A stretch of 28,399 bases of DNA, from assembly GCA_036258055.1 (NCBI GenBank), contig DATAEK010000338.1:1-28399 (forward strand). The letters are read 5' to 3'. This DNA comes from DATAEK01 sp036258055 (GTDB lineage: Bacteria; Acidobacteriota; Vicinamibacteria; Vicinamibacterales; 2-12-FULL-66-21). Under the pieces are notes generated by a model. The model was not told the origin of the DNA, made no database searches, and worked only from the letters and a program-made list of their open reading frames with translations. How positions within the stretch are numbered: the stretch's first letter is position 1; every line of letters begins with the position of its first letter. Shown here piece after piece: positions 15,361-24,161 of the stretch. Both the position numbers and the translations under genes were made by a program.

Positions 15361-16116
15361 TCAGCGGAGGATGTCGTACGGGTCGATCGCGGTACCTTCC
15401 CACCAGTGTTTCTCGGCGGTCAGACGAAATACGGCGAAGTGGAGATGCGGCGTGTCTTTGGGGGCATTGCCAGAAGTCCCAACGTATCCCAGCACTTGCC
15501 CCTTCTGAACCGTTTGGCCCTCGCGCAAGCCTTCGGCGTAGCGCTCCAGGTGGGCGTAATAGTAGCAATAGCGCTGCGACGGGTCGAACTGATAGACCGT
15601 GATGCCCCCGGCCTTGCTGAAGAACAACCGTGCTATCGAGCCGTCCTCCACAGCCCGCACCGGCGTGTTCCGGGGCGCGAGGATGTCGATAGCCTCGTGC
15701 TCTCGGGTTCCGCCGCGAGGGTCAGTGAATTGCCGTGTCAGCTGGTCGGGACTGATCCCGTCGACCGGCATGCCCAGTCGCCGATCGCGCAGCTCCGAGG
15801 GGCTGTCGGCTGGCGGACCGACCGAGGGGATGGCCGAGTCGGCAGGCACTGTCGCTGTCGCACCGCTGGTTCCCTGTGGACGGTCGTGCGCCGCCTCAAT
15901 CACCGCCGCACCCGCATCGTCGAGGCCGTCTTTCCAGCGGTCGACCGCTGCGGGCGCGTTCGCGACACGCTGCAGGCTCGCGGCGCGCGATCCGATCACG
16001 TTGCCGTATTGCCAGACGATCAGGCACACGACGAACGCGCCGCCGAGAAATCCGCACGCGGCTCCGGCCGCGAATGTGCGCGCGTCGCGCTTCAGCGCGT
16101 GGCGTCGAGTAGTCAT
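15361..16116 (-). CDS. Membrane-anchored M23 (LytM-type) metallopeptidase
   Basis: 251 residues. A single N-terminal helix (about 16-36) anchors it with the rest in the periplasm. After a low-complexity linker, the M23 domain (135-235) has the zinc residues His140 and Asp144 (HEAID), then YYAHL (His189) and HLHF (224-227). M23 enzymes cut peptidoglycan cross-bridges or act as regulators of such cuts; the active-site residues look intact. The ATG overlaps the stop of the L,D-transpeptidase gene by 4 bases, coupling two cell-wall enzymes with opposing actions. Confidence 0.93.
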   Translation of the reverse strand: MTTRRHALKRDARTFAAGAACGFLGGAFVVCLIVWQYGNVIGSRAASLQRVANAPAAVDRWKDGLDDAGAAVIEAAHDRPQGTSGATATVPADSAIPSVGPPADSPSELRDRRLGMPVDGISPDQLTRQFTDPRGGTREHEAIDILAPRNTPVRAVEDGSIARLFFSKAGGITVYQFDPSQRYCYYYAHLERYAEGLREGQTVQKGQVLGYVGTSGNAPKDTPHLHFAVFRLTAEKHWWEGTAIDPYDILR

Positions 16117-17084
16117 TCGGTGAAAATGACGGGGGTTCCGGGCTTGACCAGGCTCGCCAGCTTGATCGCATCCCAGTTCGTCAGCCGGACGCAGCCGTGT
16201 GACTCGACGTGCCCGATGGCTTCCGGTTCCGGCGTCCCATGCAGGCCGTAGTGCGGCTTGGAGATGTCGATCCAGACAACGCCCACCGGATTGTTGGGGC
16301 CCGCCGCGATCTCAGCCTTCGAATGCGACGGATTTGCGTCCCAGAACAGATCGGGATTGTAGTGGAACTTCGGGTTGTACTGCACGCCGTTGACTTTCCA
16401 CTCTCCAATTGGCAGCGGATCGTGTTCGCTCCCGGTGGTCACCGGTGCGTAGAGCAGCATCTTGCCGTCGGCATCCTTCACGGTGAGCGACGACGAGGAT
16501 TTGCTGACCGTGACGACGACGTCAGGCTTCGCAGGGGTGGCGGCCTTGGTTCCAGGTGCGTCGCTTCGGCCTGACGTCGCGGCAGGCTTCGGTGCGGCCG
16601 TGCCACTCGAATCGGTCGCGGCTCTGGGACGCTCGACTGGCAGCACGAACGGCTCGACGTTCGGAACGCTGATCTCTTCACCTTCGTTGAATTTTGCAGA
16701 CGGGTTCAGCCGCTGCAGCAGCTTGGGCGTCGTGTGGAAGCGCTCGGCGATGGCTTCGATCGGCGAACGGTACGCGAGGGCCGGCAACTTCGACTGCGCC
16801 ATCAAGTCAGTTGGCAGCGCCGGCTCGTACTGTCCGTTCACGTCTTCGGCGGTGATGGCGTACTTCGTGACGGCATCCTGCGGAACCGCGGCGGGGTCGC
16901 CACCCTGACTCTTGTACTGCTCGAGGGCTTGCTGCGTGTTCCGGCCCATCTGTCCATCAATCGCACCTGGTGAGAAGCCCGCGCGGTCGAGCATCACCTG
17001 AATAGGCAGTGCATCGCCCGCAGGCGGTTTCGTATGGGCAGTCTGCGCCGCGAGGACCAGAGTCAACGTAAGGGTCAGCAACAT
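16113..17084 (-). CDS. L,D-transpeptidase (YkuD) with peptidoglycan-binding and LysM-like regions
   Basis: 323 residues. Signal peptide 1-14. Residues 25-75 form a PG_binding_1 domain (IQVMLDRAGFSPGAIDGQMGRNTQQAL). Residues 105-142 resemble a LysM repeat (PIEAIAERFHTTPKLLQRLN, GEEISVPN). A Pro/Ala/Thr linker follows, then the YkuD catalytic domain (188-322) with LHGT (281-284) and the catalytic SHGCVRL (295-301, Cys298). It would form 3-3 cross-links or attach proteins to peptidoglycan. The ATG follows the metallophosphoesterase stop with no gap, and its AGGAG ribosome site lies inside that gene's end. Confidence 0.94.
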   Translation of the reverse strand: MLLTLTLTLVLAAQTAHTKPPAGDALPIQVMLDRAGFSPGAIDGQMGRNTQQALEQYKSQGGDPAAVPQDAVTKYAITAEDVNGQYEPALPTDLMAQSKLPALAYRSPIEAIAERFHTTPKLLQRLNPSAKFNEGEEISVPNVEPFVLPVERPRAATDSSGTAAPKPAATSGRSDAPGTKAATPAKPDVVVTVSKSSSSLTVKDADGKMLLYAPVTTGSEHDPLPIGEWKVNGVQYNPKFHYNPDLFWDANPSHSKAEIAAGPNNPVGVVWIDISKPHYGLHGTPEPEAIGHVESHGCVRLTNWDAIKLASLVKPGTPVIFTE

Positions 17085-17906
17085 TCAGGCTCCTGTTGAT
17101 GCGCGCTCAACCGTCCGTCTCTCCGATCCAGAGCGGCGATCGCTTGGATCTCCCGCCGGCGGAACCGCCCGATCGATCTGGATCACACGAAATGGACGTT
17201 CGGGAAACACATCGCGCATGAGTGACATCGACACGTTGTAGACGGGGGCGTTGGTTCGCGTACGGCCTTCGGGCTTTCCGTGATGTGCGTGTCCGTGGAA
17301 CACAGCGGTGACGGGATAACGCGTCAGCGGCTCTTCGAGACGGCTGCACCCGAGGAACGGAAAGATCTCCGGCGGCTCGCCTTCGACCGTGGCCTGAATG
17401 GGGGAGTAGTGCAGGATGGCGATCAAGTGATCGTTCCGAAGCCTGGCGAGCGCGGTCTCCAGCTTCAGCGCTTCAGCAACCGCTTCGTGCACGAATTTCT
17501 TGATGATGTCTTCGCCCCACGGGCCCAGGGCACGCCTGCCGAAGCCACCGGCGAAACCCTTGATCCCGGCAAACCCGATCCCCAGAATCTCGGTCGTGCC
17601 GCCGTCGAGCGTTACGACGCCGGCATCTTTCATGATGCGGCAGATTTCATCCTGCTGGCCGGCCTCGTAGTCATGGTTGCCGAGCACGCCGACGACAGGA
17701 ATCTTCACGCTCGCCGTCAGTTCCTTTGCGAGTGCGCGCGCTTCCTCGGCGAGACCGTAGTCGGTCAAATCGCCGCAGATGATCAGGATGTCAGCCGACT
17801 CGGTGATGCTGGAGAGGAGCGGCTGCAACGCCCCCGGCGTCGCCGCTTTTCCGTAATGCAGGTCGCCGATCGCCGCGATGCGCACGGTGTCGCTCGGGAC
17901 AGCCAT
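17085..17906 (-). CDS. Calcineurin-like metallophosphoesterase
   Basis: 273 residues, no signal peptide, so cytoplasmic. The five metal-binding blocks are present: GDLHYG (Asp15, His17), GDLTDYG (45-51), LGNHDY (75-80), ILHYSP (His166) and the GHAHHG box (205-210). Substrate unknown: the family includes phosphodiesterases, protein phosphatases and nucleases. It is directly joined to two cell-envelope genes, which hints at a nucleotide or lipid-phosphate role, but this is only context. The C-terminal 25 residues are charged and probably disordered. No ribosome site lies next to the ATG; a hairpin fills the gap upstream. Confidence 0.9.
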   Translation of the reverse strand: MAVPSDTVRIAAIGDLHYGKAATPGALQPLLSSITESADILIICGDLTDYGLAEEARALAKELTASVKIPVVGVLGNHDYEAGQQDEICRIMKDAGVVTLDGGTTEILGIGFAGIKGFAGGFGRRALGPWGEDIIKKFVHEAVAEALKLETALARLRNDHLIAILHYSPIQATVEGEPPEIFPFLGCSRLEEPLTRYPVTAVFHGHAHHGKPEGRTRTNAPVYNVSMSLMRDVFPERPFRVIQIDRAVPPAGDPSDRRSGSERRTVERASTGA

Positions 17907-17908
17907 GC

Positions 17909-17940
17909 AGGCGAAGGAAGCAAGAGATGTTCCTTCGCCT
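17909..17940 (-). repeat. Perfect 11-bp inverted repeat filling the gap before the metallophosphoesterase
   Basis: Arms AGGCGAAGGAA and TTCCTTCGCCT flank a 10-base loop. On the minus strand the hairpin begins inside the TAG stop of the small helical gene and ends 2 bases before the ATG of the metallophosphoesterase gene. The AAGGA of the 5' arm resembles a ribosome site but is too far from the ATG and would be paired. No T tract follows, so a terminator is unlikely; a translation-control or RNA-processing element fits better. Confidence 0.6.
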
Positions 17941-18178
17941 AGCCGAGCTTGGCGAGCTGTTCGTCGATGGCCTGAAGGGCCTGTTCGAGCATGCGGCGGT
18001 GATGTGGCGAAGTGGCCTTTTGGAGGTCGTCGCTGGCACGGGCGCGGGACAGCTCGAGCGTTTTGCGACGCTCCGCATCGGCGCGCTGCTGTTCGGTAAG
18101 CGGGGGGCGCACGGTGCGCGCGCGCGCGGCCTCGTCCTGCTGCGCCTCAATTGACTTCGATTCCCAGCCTCTTGCCAT
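17939..18178 (-). CDS. Small helical protein starting MARGWESKS, function unknown
   Basis: 79 residues from the ATG at 18178, chosen because GGAG lies 6 bases upstream; an adjacent ATG at 18181 and an open frame to 18217 are alternatives. The sequence is highly charged, rich in Ala, Arg, Glu and Gln, and predicted almost wholly helical (EQQRADAERRKTLELSRARA, RMLEQALQAIDEQLAKLG). It has no signal peptide or membrane segment. It is the first gene of the metallophosphoesterase/transpeptidase/M23 cluster. I do not recognise a named family. Confidence 0.65.
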   Translation of the reverse strand: MARGWESKSIEAQQDEAARARTVRPPLTEQQRADAERRKTLELSRARASDDLQKATSPHHRRMLEQALQAIDEQLAKLG

Positions 18179-18250
18179 CATTCGCTCCAGACGCGCAAGG
18201 CGTGCGCACGACACCACTTCGCGGAACGCGTGAGCCGCGTTCTCGGTCTA

Positions 18251-18256
18251 TATAAT
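18251..18256 (+). promoter_or_regulatory. Consensus -10 box TATAAT 8 bases before the start codon
   Basis: A perfect TATAAT ends 8 bases before the ATG at 18265, inside an AT-rich patch. Transcription would start at or just before the ATG, giving a leaderless mRNA. No good -35 hexamer is visible at the usual distance. It drives the tesA-like operon. Confidence 0.55.
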
Positions 18257-18264
18257 AACGACAG

Positions 18265-18999
18265 ATGCCTCTCGCTTCCGGCTTGCGGCGCGGTCAGTCA
18301 GCTCCCGCCGCGGCATTCGTGGTGATCGCGGCCCTTCTGGCCTTCTCTTGCAGCAGAAAACAGGACACGGCTGGAGGCGTTGAGCCGGCTGCCGCGGCGC
18401 CGGCGCCAGCCGCCGCCGCTGACCCGAACACGCCGTCGCGACCGAAGATCGTCATCCTCGGCGACAGCCTCACGGCCGGATACGGGCTGCTCGAGAGCCA
18501 GTCGTTCCCGTCGGTTCTGCAGCAGAAACTCGATTCTGAAGGCTACCAGTTCGAAGTCGAGAACGCCGGCGTATCGGGCGACACGACCGCCGGCGGCCTG
18601 CGGCGTCTCGACTGGGCGATGCAGGGGAACGTGCGCATTCTGGTCGTCGCGCTTGGCGGCAATGACGGCCTGCGCGGGCTTTCCGTGGCCGAGATGCAGG
18701 CGAACCTGACGGAGATCATCACGAAGGGCCGCGAGCGCGGGGTGATGGTCATTCTGGCCGGCATGGAAGCGCCCCCCAACTACGGGACCGAGTACGCCGC
18801 GTCGTTCCGCCGCGTCTACCGCGAGATCGCGCGGCAGCAGCGCGTGCTGCTCATGCCGTTTCTCCTCGATGGTGTCGCGGGCCACGCCGACTTGAACCAG
18901 GCAGACGGCATCCATCCGAACGAGCGCGGCGCGCAAATCGTTGCCGACCACGTCTGGGCGGTCCTCAGGCCCGTGCTGGATCAGATTCCGACATCATGA
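18265..18999 (+). CDS. tesA: TesA-like GDSL/SGNH esterase, probable lipoprotein
   Basis: 244 residues. A hydrophobic N-terminus (16-28) ends at Cys29 (LLAFSCS), a non-classical lipobox, so it may be a lipoprotein; an Ala/Pro-rich linker follows. The SGNH hydrolase domain (60-240) has GDSLTAGYG (Ser68), SGDTTAGG (block II, Gly105), GGND (Asn133) and DGIHP (Asp214, His217). TesA enzymes act on acyl-CoA, lysophospholipids and aryl esters in the periplasm. Its stop overlaps the ybbA-like start by 4 bases. The tesA-ybbA-ybbP neighbourhood is also known from E. coli, where tesA is divergent; here all three are on one strand. Confidence 0.9.
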   Translation: MPLASGLRRGQSAPAAAFVVIAALLAFSCSRKQDTAGGVEPAAAAPAPAAAADPNTPSRPKIVILGDSLTAGYGLLESQSFPSVLQQKLDSEGYQFEVENAGVSGDTTAGGLRRLDWAMQGNVRILVVALGGNDGLRGLSVAEMQANLTEIITKGRERGVMVILAGMEAPPNYGTEYAASFRRVYREIARQQRVLLMPFLLDGVAGHADLNQADGIHPNERGAQIVADHVWAVLRPVLDQIPTS

Positions 19000-19724
19000 T
19001 CGAACTGCGCGGAGTGTCCAAACGCGTGCCGAGTGGCGACGGCACGCTCGTCATCCTGCATCCACTCGATTTGATTATTCCGCCTGGGCAAGTGGCCGCG
19101 ATTACGGGACCATCCGGGAGCGGCAAATCCACTCTGCTCGGTCTCGTCGCCGGTCTCGATGCGCCGAGTGACGGCCACGTGCTCATCGACAACGTGGACA
19201 TCACGACCCTCGACGAGGATGCTCTTGCCAAGCTGCGCGGCCGCCGGATCGGTTTCGTGTTTCAGTTCTTCCATCTGCTCCCCTCGTTGACCGCGCTCGA
19301 GAACGTGCTCGTGCCGATGGAAATCGCAGGCGAGAAGGACGCCGTGAGGCGGGCCAACGCGCTGTTGGCCGAAGTGGGTCTGACCGACAGGCGGCACCAC
19401 TATCCGTCGCAGCTGTCAGGAGGAGAGCAACAGCGTGTGGCGATTGCGCGCGCGCTCGCCAATGATCCGCCGATCCTTCTGGCCGACGAGCCGACCGGAA
19501 ACCTCGACAGCACCACCGGCCATCAGATTATCGAACTGCTCTTGAACGTCAACCGCGCGCGCAAGACCACGCTCGTGCTCGTGACCCATGATCCCGAGCT
19601 CGCGGCGCTGGCGGACGTGACGATCGCGCTCAAGGACGGACGTGTCGCCAGGATCACAGAGGCATCGCGTGGAGGCGCCGCGCCGCCGCGCGAGGTCGCC
19701 GCCGAGGTCAGAGCCGACGCATGA
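18996..19724 (+). CDS. ybbA: ABC transporter ATP-binding protein, YbbA/LolD-like
   Basis: 242 residues. Walker A GPSGSGKST (38-46), Q-loop FVFQFFHLLP, signature LSGGEQQRVAIARAL (140-154), Walker B PILLADEPTGNLDS (159-172) and the H-loop His (LVLVTHDPEL). It belongs to the MacB/LolD/FtsE group that works with FtsX-type permeases by mechanotransmission. It pairs with the permease immediately downstream; both ends overlap neighbouring genes by 4 bases (ATGA), so tesA, ybbA and ybbP are translationally coupled. Confidence 0.94.
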   Translation: MIELRGVSKRVPSGDGTLVILHPLDLIIPPGQVAAITGPSGSGKSTLLGLVAGLDAPSDGHVLIDNVDITTLDEDALAKLRGRRIGFVFQFFHLLPSLTALENVLVPMEIAGEKDAVRRANALLAEVGLTDRRHHYPSQLSGGEQQRVAIARALANDPPILLADEPTGNLDSTTGHQIIELLLNVNRARKTTLVLVTHDPELAALADVTIALKDGRVARITEASRGGAAPPREVAAEVRADA

Positions 19725-22273
19725 TCTTCGTCCTCCGCATGGCGATGCGCGAGCTGCGGGCCTCGTGGCGGCGCCTGCTGTTCTTCTTCGTCTGCGTCGC
19801 CATCGGCGTCGGCGCCATCGTCGCGCTCCGCTCGATCGTGCAGAACGTGCGCAACGGCTTGACGCGGGAAGCGCGCTCGCTCATCGCCGCCGACGTCCTC
19901 GTGCAGACGAACCGTCCGTGGAACCCCAACACCCGCGAGCGCCTCGAGTCGCAGCTTGCGGAGCTTCCGATCGTGGATCGTACGGAGTCGATCGAAACGG
20001 CGACGATGGTCAGGCCCCAGGACGGTGCGGCGGTCGCGCGCATGGTGGAGCTGCGTGCCGTCCAGGACAAGTTTCCCTTCTACGGTCAGATCGTGCTCGA
20101 CGGCGGGCGCACGTTCTCGCACGACCTGCTGCGCGGGCACGGGGTGCTCGTGCGGCCCGAGCTCCTGACGCAGCTCGACGTCAAGGAAGGCGAGGCAGTG
20201 GTGATCGGCGGGCAGCCGTTCACGATCCGCGGCGTGATTCGGCAGGAGCCGGGACGCAGAGCCGGTGCGTTCAGTCTCGGATCGCGGGTGATGGTCGACT
20301 ACGGCGATCTGATTGGAACCGGATTGCTGTCGTTCGGGAGCCGCGGCTCGTACCAGGTCCTGTTGCGTGTGCGTGAGCCGGATGTCGAACGGGTGGCCCG
20401 CGATCTCCGCCGGAACCTGCGCGACGATTTCGTCAACGTTCGCTCGTTCCGATCGACCGAGGATCAGATCGGCGAGGACCTTCAGCGCGCGGAGAACTAC
20501 CTGAGCCTGGTCGGCTTCGTGATCGTGGTGCTCGGCGGCATCGGCGTCTGGAGCGTGACACGCGTGTTCGTGCGTCAGAAGATCCGAAGCGTCGCCATCC
20601 TGAAGTGCGTCGGCGCGACGACGCGTCAGGTCCTCGCGACCTACGTGCTGCAGGTGCTCCTGCTCGGACTGAGCGGCAGCGCGCTCGGCGTCTTATTGGC
20701 TGGCCTGGGTCTGTCGGCGATCCCGAAATCGGTCACGGACGCCTTCGGCGGTCTTCCCTACGGCTTGACGGCCTCGGCGGTCGTTCAGGGGATGGGCGTG
20801 GGCCTGATGGTTTCGCTGCTCTTTGCGCTGGTACCGCTGCTGGAGGTCCGACACGTCAAACCGCTGCTCCTCATCCGCGGGCTGGCGCCGGCTGCGGTCA
20901 CGCGATGGAGCTGGCGGGCCATCGATTGGACCAGCATCATCACGGCGGTGGCCGTCTCGGTCGCGCTGGTCGCCCTGGCCTCCTGGCAGGCGGCCTCACT
21001 GCGAGTGGGGCTGGTCGTCTCGATCGGCTTCGCCGGCGTCGCGCTGGTTCTGCACCTGGCTGGAATGGGACTCGTGCGCGCGGTCCGGCCGCTGGCGTCA
21101 GCCTCGTGGTTCCCGCTTCGACACGCGGTCAACGGCTTGCGCCGTCCGGGGAACCAGACGCGGGTGATTCTGCTGGCGGTCGGCCTGGGCAGCTTCTTCG
21201 TCCTCGGCATCCGGGCACTCGAATCGAATCTCCTGTCGCAATTCTCCTTTCAGTTGAAGCGTGGCGGCGCGGACATGTTCCTGATCGACATCCAGGAAGA
21301 TCAGGTGCCCGGCATGCGGACGTTCCTGGGCCAGCGGGCGGGCTCGTATGCGCTGATCCCCGTGCTTCGCGCGCGCGTGACGGCCGTGAAGGGACGCGAC
21401 ATCAACCTCGACACCTACCAGGACGTGCGGGGGCGAGGCTCGCTGGCGCGCGAGTACACCATCACGTATCGCGACCATCTCGAAGCCAACGAACGGCTGC
21501 TTCAGGGCAACTTCTGGAACGGGCAACCGGCACTTTCCGCCGACGCCGCCGAGCTCGAGGTGTCGATCGAGAAGAGCATCCACGAGCGGTTCCGGATCAA
21601 CATCGGCGATCGCATGCGCTTCGACATCCTGGGCCGGTCGATTCAGGCCCGGGTGACGAGCGTGCGCGAAGTGAATTGGGAGGACTCGCGGAACGGCGGG
21701 TTCATGTTCGTGTTCAGGCCGGGGCAGCTCGAGCACGCCCCGCACTGGTACATCGGCGCCTTGCGCGCACCCGAGGATCAGCTCGAACGGGCCCGGTTCC
21801 AGCGTGACCTTGTGGCCGGCTTCCCGAACGTCTCCGCGATCGACGTGCGTGAAGTGTTCGCGACGATTCAGCGGGTCCTCGACAACGTGACGCTCGCGAT
21901 CTCGATCGTCGGCGGCGTGGCACTCGCGAGCGGCGCGCTCATCTTGATCGGCGCGGTGGCGATGACGAAGTTCCAGCGCGTCTACGAGGCCGCGATCCTG
22001 CGGACCCTCGGGGCCAGCACCCGACTCCTCGCGGCAATGCTCGCGCTCGAGTACAGCGCGCTCGGTCTCCTCGCAGGAATCATCGGCGCGGCCGGGGCGC
22101 TGGCCCTCAGCTGGGCGGTGTGCCGGTTCGTCTTCGAGATCGATTGGCACCCCGCGCCTCTCGTCTTGACGGCCGGTGCGGTCCTGACGGCCCTTCTCGT
22201 CGGTACGATCGGTGTCGTCGCAAGCGCGGATGTCTTGAGGAAGAAGCCGCTGGCTACGTTGCGCGCGGAGTAA
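19721..22273 (+). CDS. ybbP: FtsX-type permease, YbbP-like
   Basis: 850 residues. An N-terminal helix (about 14-36: LLFFFVCVAIGVGAIVALRSIV) is followed by a large periplasmic domain, a three-helix FtsX block (near 262-385, with RQKIRSVAILKCVGATTRQV), a middle pair of helices (about 403-450), a second periplasmic domain, and a C-terminal FtsX block with VYEAAILRTLGASTRLLAA and ending LATLRAE. This is the ten-helix layout of YbbP-type permeases, longer than MacB. With the ATPase it probably moves a lipid or lipoprotein-like substrate related to the TesA-like esterase; that is inference. Confidence 0.92.
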   Translation: MIFVLRMAMRELRASWRRLLFFFVCVAIGVGAIVALRSIVQNVRNGLTREARSLIAADVLVQTNRPWNPNTRERLESQLAELPIVDRTESIETATMVRPQDGAAVARMVELRAVQDKFPFYGQIVLDGGRTFSHDLLRGHGVLVRPELLTQLDVKEGEAVVIGGQPFTIRGVIRQEPGRRAGAFSLGSRVMVDYGDLIGTGLLSFGSRGSYQVLLRVREPDVERVARDLRRNLRDDFVNVRSFRSTEDQIGEDLQRAENYLSLVGFVIVVLGGIGVWSVTRVFVRQKIRSVAILKCVGATTRQVLATYVLQVLLLGLSGSALGVLLAGLGLSAIPKSVTDAFGGLPYGLTASAVVQGMGVGLMVSLLFALVPLLEVRHVKPLLLIRGLAPAAVTRWSWRAIDWTSIITAVAVSVALVALASWQAASLRVGLVVSIGFAGVALVLHLAGMGLVRAVRPLASASWFPLRHAVNGLRRPGNQTRVILLAVGLGSFFVLGIRALESNLLSQFSFQLKRGGADMFLIDIQEDQVPGMRTFLGQRAGSYALIPVLRARVTAVKGRDINLDTYQDVRGRGSLAREYTITYRDHLEANERLLQGNFWNGQPALSADAAELEVSIEKSIHERFRINIGDRMRFDILGRSIQARVTSVREVNWEDSRNGGFMFVFRPGQLEHAPHWYIGALRAPEDQLERARFQRDLVAGFPNVSAIDVREVFATIQRVLDNVTLAISIVGGVALASGALILIGAVAMTKFQRVYEAAILRTLGASTRLLAAMLALEYSALGLLAGIIGAAGALALSWAVCRFVFEIDWHPAPLVLTAGAVLTALLVGTIGVVASADVLRKKPLATLRAE

Positions 22274-22311
22274 CCACAACACCCCGGACAGTTTTCCCAG
22301 GAGCGAATCGA

Positions 22312-23061
22312 ATGGTCACATTCGAGATCATTGGCGACGACATGCAGGCGGTGATCCTGTCGCTGGCGGCAGGCGATGAAGTGCGCGCCGAAGCGGGCGC
22401 CATGATGTACATGACCGATAGCATCGAGATGGACGCCAAGATGGAAGGCGGGCTCCTTGGCGGCCTCAAACGCAGGTTCCTCGCAGGGGAGAGCTTCTTC
22501 ATCACCTACTTCCGAGCCCCGGTCACGGCGGGCAAGGTAGCGTTTGCGGGTCCGTACCCGGGCAAGATCATCCAGGTCGATCTCCAGAACCAGCAGCTGC
22601 TCTGCCAGAAGGACTCGTTCCTCTGTGCCGTCGGCCCCGTCGATCTGAGCATCGCGTTTACCAAGCGGATCGGCGCGGGGTTCTTCGGTGGGGAGGGGTT
22701 CATCCTCCAGAAGATGGAAGGATCGGGAAAGCTGTTCATCCACAGCGGCGGAACCATCGTGGCGATGCAGCTCGGCTCGGGTGAACGCCTCAAGGTCGAC
22801 ACCGGCTGTCTCGTCGCGCTCGATCCCACAGTCGACTACGACATCATCCGCGTGGGCGGGATCAAGACGTCGCTCTTCGGCGGTGAAGGCTTGTTCTTCG
22901 CATCCCTGACCGGCCCCGGCCGCGTCTGGCTTCAGACGCTGCCGTTCTCGCGGTTGGCCGATCGCATCCACGCCGCCTATAAGGGTGATCGCGAAGATGT
23001 GAAGCGTGACCTCGGCGGAATGTTCGGGGGTCTCGGCGATCTGATCGGCGGCGACCGGTAA
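22312..23061 (+). CDS. AIM24/TIGR00266-family protein
   Basis: 249 residues from the ATG at 22312, which has AGGAG 8 bases upstream; the frame is open further back into ybbP but that part is shadow. The sequence shows the beta-rich, glycine-dense pattern of the family: FEIIGDDMQAVILSLAAGDEVRAEAGAMMYM, GGLKRRFLAGESFFITYF, FGGEGFILQKMEGSGKLFIHSGGT and LDPTVDYDIIRVGG. There is no signal peptide. The C-terminus is a short amphipathic and Gly-rich tail (DLGGMFGGLGDLIGG). The family fold is a beta-barrel-like repeat; its biochemical role in bacteria is unknown. Confidence 0.9.
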   Translation: MVTFEIIGDDMQAVILSLAAGDEVRAEAGAMMYMTDSIEMDAKMEGGLLGGLKRRFLAGESFFITYFRAPVTAGKVAFAGPYPGKIIQVDLQNQQLLCQKDSFLCAVGPVDLSIAFTKRIGAGFFGGEGFILQKMEGSGKLFIHSGGTIVAMQLGSGERLKVDTGCLVALDPTVDYDIIRVGGIKTSLFGGEGLFFASLTGPGRVWLQTLPFSRLADRIHAAYKGDREDVKRDLGGMFGGLGDLIGGDR

Positions 23062-23088
23062 GCCGCCCGGCGGCGGGAGGCGAGTCGC

Positions 23089-24045
23089 ATGCGAATCGTA
23101 CTGTTGGCGGTCTGGGCGGCGATCGCGACGTTCCAGGCCACGCCTCAATTGCCGCAACCGGCCCCGTCCACGATCAGGGTGACGCTCCTCGGGACCGGAA
23201 ATCCCCGGCCGTCCGCCGATCGATTCGGGCCGAGCATCCTCGTCGAGGCGGGGACCGAGCGGCTGCTCGTGGACGCGGGGCGTGGCAGCACCATCCGGCT
23301 CTTCGAAGTAGGGAGCGCGCCGCTCCTGTCCGGAATCACCGCGGTCCTGCTCACACATCTCCATTCGGATCACGTCGTCGGTCTGCCCGATCTCTGGCTG
23401 ACCGGATGGCTCTTCGGCCGGACGACGCCGCTCGACATCTACGGACCGGCGGGCACTCGTGAGATGGCCAGCGGTTTCGAACGCGCCTTCGCCTTCGACG
23501 TGCGGATGCGCCGCGATATCGACGAACATCTGCCCGCCTCTGGCGTGGAAATGCGGCCCAACGACGTGACTCCTGGCGTCATCCTCGAGCGTGGTGGCGT
23601 CCGGGTTCTCGCGTTTGCCGTTGATCATGGCCCGGTGAACCCGGCGCTGGGTTACCGGATTGATTACGGTACCCGTTCGGTGGTGCTCTCCGGCGACACC
23701 CGGTATTCGACGTCGCTCATCGAGGCGGCCCGCGGCGCGGACGTCCTCATCCACGAGGTACTGTCGCCGGAGGTCGAACGACGACGCGGGCTGGTCGACG
23801 CAGCCGCCATGGACCGCATCATCGCCCATCACGTAACGCCGGAGGAGGCCGGAAAGGTCTTCACGGCGGTTTCGCCGCGGCTGGCGGTGTATTCCCACAT
23901 CGTTCCCTCCCCGGCGACCGCAGGCGATCTGGTGGCCCCCACGCGCCGTACCTACAAAGGCCGCCTGGCTGTGGGCTACGACCTGATGGAGATCCTGATA
24001 GGGGACGCCATCGTCGTCCGCAAGCGCGCCGCAATCCCGGAGTAG
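23089..24045 (+). CDS. Secreted metallo-beta-lactamase-fold hydrolase, RNase Z-like
   Basis: 318 residues. Signal peptide at about 1-17. The MBL core has LLGTGNPRP (33-41), VDAG (61-64), the metal motif HLHSDH (90-95), His180 in VDHGP, Asp203 in SGDTRYS, and a C-terminal HHVTPEEAG...YSH pattern (247-270) matching the RNase Z/ElaC HST and final His motifs. True RNase Z is cytoplasmic; the signal peptide suggests a periplasmic hydrolase of another substrate class, such as an aryl- or phospho-ester. GGGAGG lies before the ATG. Confidence 0.88.
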   Translation: MRIVLLAVWAAIATFQATPQLPQPAPSTIRVTLLGTGNPRPSADRFGPSILVEAGTERLLVDAGRGSTIRLFEVGSAPLLSGITAVLLTHLHSDHVVGLPDLWLTGWLFGRTTPLDIYGPAGTREMASGFERAFAFDVRMRRDIDEHLPASGVEMRPNDVTPGVILERGGVRVLAFAVDHGPVNPALGYRIDYGTRSVVLSGDTRYSTSLIEAARGADVLIHEVLSPEVERRRGLVDAAAMDRIIAHHVTPEEAGKVFTAVSPRLAVYSHIVPSPATAGDLVAPTRRTYKGRLAVGYDLMEILIGDAIVVRKRAAIPE

Positions 24046-24161
24046 CCCCTCCCAAGCGCCCATCCGCAGCGTCCTCCACGGCTGCCCGGACCCATCTAGA
24101 TCTGCTAAGATTAAGTTTTGCCGGGGAGGCGAAAGAGCCCGCCAAGTGGAGAACCTACAGC

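Noticed and set aside
21982..24063. Long minus-strand open frame of about 690 codons
   Set aside because: It lies antisense to ybbP, the AIM24-like gene and the MBL-fold gene, all with strong family motifs; composition is that of a shadow frame.
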